A DNA stretch of 64,000 nucleotides from Shewanella donghaensis (GTDB taxonomy: Bacteria; Pseudomonadota; Gammaproteobacteria; Enterobacterales; Shewanellaceae). The translations under genes and the position numbers were made by a program. The notes beneath the pieces were generated by a model that was not told the DNA's origin, searched no databases, and worked only from the letters and a program-made list of their open reading frames with translations. The stretch covers positions 2,046,001-2,110,000 of the forward strand of contig NZ_CP041783.1 of the NCBI RefSeq assembly GCF_007567505.1, in the 5' to 3' direction. Shown here piece after piece: positions 63,198 through 64,000 of this stretch (its first letter is position 1; the number at the start of each line of letters is the position of its first letter).

Positions 63198-63908
63198 TTA
63201 ACTCGACCAGTTTAAACGATATACAGGTTTATTATGCTTATCGTCAGTCTCTGACCAAAATACATCAATCGATACCGTTGCGGCGTAATCAAGATTAAAT
63301 TGCGCATAAAGGGCTTTGCAGCGAGTAACACCTAAAACCAAACTAATGATATGACGCATTACACCGCCGTGTGTTACCACTAGGGCAGCACAGGGCTGAT
63401 TGCTCTGTTCGCCCTGTTCGCCCAGTTCGCTCAGATCATCAAGCTCTGTAGCATCATAAAGCTGCTCAGTGATTAGCTCAAAAGCACTAGCAACACGCCG
63501 CTCAAAATCAGCCATTAATTCTGCTTCTGGTAAAGCGTTATCCCAAGGGTTGTCCCAATAAGCATCCAGTTCAGCGGCATGGTGCTGATAAAGCTCATCA
63601 AAGCCTTTGCCGTCCCACAATCCAAAATCAATTTCCTGTAATTCAGACATCAGCTTGGGTTTTAATGTCAGGCTACAGTCTACTTGATTCAATTGTTGTG
63701 ACAGTTCATCAGCAAAAACGCGGCATCGAATGAGAGGAGAGCTATAAATATTAAGAAAAGGTAAATAACCTAGCAAGCCCAGCTTCGCTGCACTTTGGTG
63801 CATATTACAAAAGCCTAAATCGCTTAAAGACACGTCCGTTTTGCCGCGTAAAATACTGCCACCTTCACATTGCCCATGGCGTAACAATATTATCTTAGCT
63901 TGTTTCAT
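63198..63908 (-). CDS. cobC: CobC-like alpha-ribazole phosphatase
   Basis: 236-residue histidine phosphatase of the CobC type. ILLRHGQCEGG contains the phospho-His RHG motif, SSPLIRCRVFADELS and LQEIDFGLWDGKGFDEL are typical of CobC, and VTHGGVMRHII carries the second His. It removes the phosphate in the last step of the nucleotide loop. An acidic insert around 165-180 (LDDLSELGEQGEQ) extends it. ATG 63908 has a GGAG site 9 nt upstream; a reading from 63929 is longer by seven residues. It is separated from btuD by the riboswitch region, so it is a different transcript. Confidence 0.85.
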   Translation of the reverse strand: MKQAKIILLRHGQCEGGSILRGKTDVSLSDLGFCNMHQSAAKLGLLGYLPFLNIYSSPLIRCRVFADELSQQLNQVDCSLTLKPKLMSELQEIDFGLWDGKGFDELYQHHAAELDAYWDNPWDNALPEAELMADFERRVASAFELITEQLYDATELDDLSELGEQGEQSNQPCAALVVTHGGVMRHIISLVLGVTRCKALYAQFNLDYAATVSIDVFWSETDDKHNKPVYRLNWSS

Positions 63909-64000
63909 CGCAGCGAACTCCATCAGCATATTCGTTTATTATCAATTTGCTCATCTATAAGTAACGGACTTGCTCTTATAAACATTTAAAGCGTATTATG

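Noticed and set aside
1..64000. tRNA, rRNA, CRISPR, integrase or transposase genes
   Set aside because: None found by reading both strands. Short tandem repeats lack spacer structure and the two 225-bp copies lack terminal inverted repeats.

Overview
The window looks like a chromosomal segment of a marine gammaproteobacterium, most likely Shewanella or a close relative. The basis is moderate-to-low GC, a RimK protein very close to the enterobacterial one, the gene order of the cobalamin-salvage block, and a chromosomal subclass B1 metallo-beta-lactamase of the kind known from cold-water Shewanella. No rRNA, tRNA, CRISPR array, integrase, transposase or phage gene was seen, so this is core or flexible chromosome rather than an obvious island.

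Layout. 0.1-2.6 kb: rimK, an aspartoacylase-like zinc hydrolase and rimB, probably one operon for adding and removing glutamate tails. 2.7-4 kb: a YeaR-type cupin and a VOC enzyme. 4.2-7.4 kb: an AraC regulator with a lipoprotein alkylsulfatase. 7.6-14 kb: a LysR regulator controlling two Old Yellow Enzymes and a divergent MFS efflux pump, with an identical 17-bp operator in front of each, plus an MDR oxidoreductase and an SDR. 14.4-17.5 kb: an exported M20 peptidase and a DUF3299 protein, flanked by an intact and a decayed copy of one small sequence. 17.5-25 kb: a PACE pump with its LysR regulator, a GNAT enzyme, and a second (Sec-exported) alkylsulfatase with its own LysR regulator and operator. 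A His-rich small protein and a membrane/HlyD pair follow.

25-31.7 kb: an ArgO-like exporter, a P-loop kinase, a MAPEG protein, then a bufferin-type RiPP operon. Its precursor carries two tandem six-cysteine cores and is followed by an MNIO (DUF692) enzyme and a DUF2063 partner. 31.9-39.9 kb: a seven-gene minus-strand operon made of adaptor, small protein, ABC ATPase, two FtsX-like permeases, an NtrC-type regulator and a histidine kinase. In front of it are a sigma-54 promoter with exact GG-N10-GC spacing and four phased AAGTGTCCG enhancer sites, which makes a self-contained regulatory circuit.

40-46 kb: btuF, a DUF2235 hydrolase, an isochorismatase-like enzyme, and a four-gene operon of a stand-alone J-domain protein with three unrecognised proteins. 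This is the best candidate here for an undescribed system. 46-53.7 kb: an ABC1/UbiB-family kinase, a VOC protein, the B1 metallo-beta-lactamase, a RluA-family pseudouridine synthase, a tandem pair of GYF_2-like proteins with predicted coiled coils, and ybaK.

53.8-64 kb: a VOC protein, an S51 peptidase, a DUF1059 protein, and then the cobalamin block on the minus strand: btuD-btuC-cobT-cobS-cobU-cobQ-cobO behind a cobalamin riboswitch, with cobC upstream. Together with btuF at 40 kb it covers corrinoid import, adenosylation and nucleotide-loop assembly. All functions are read from translated sequence and remembered family features; no database search was run.
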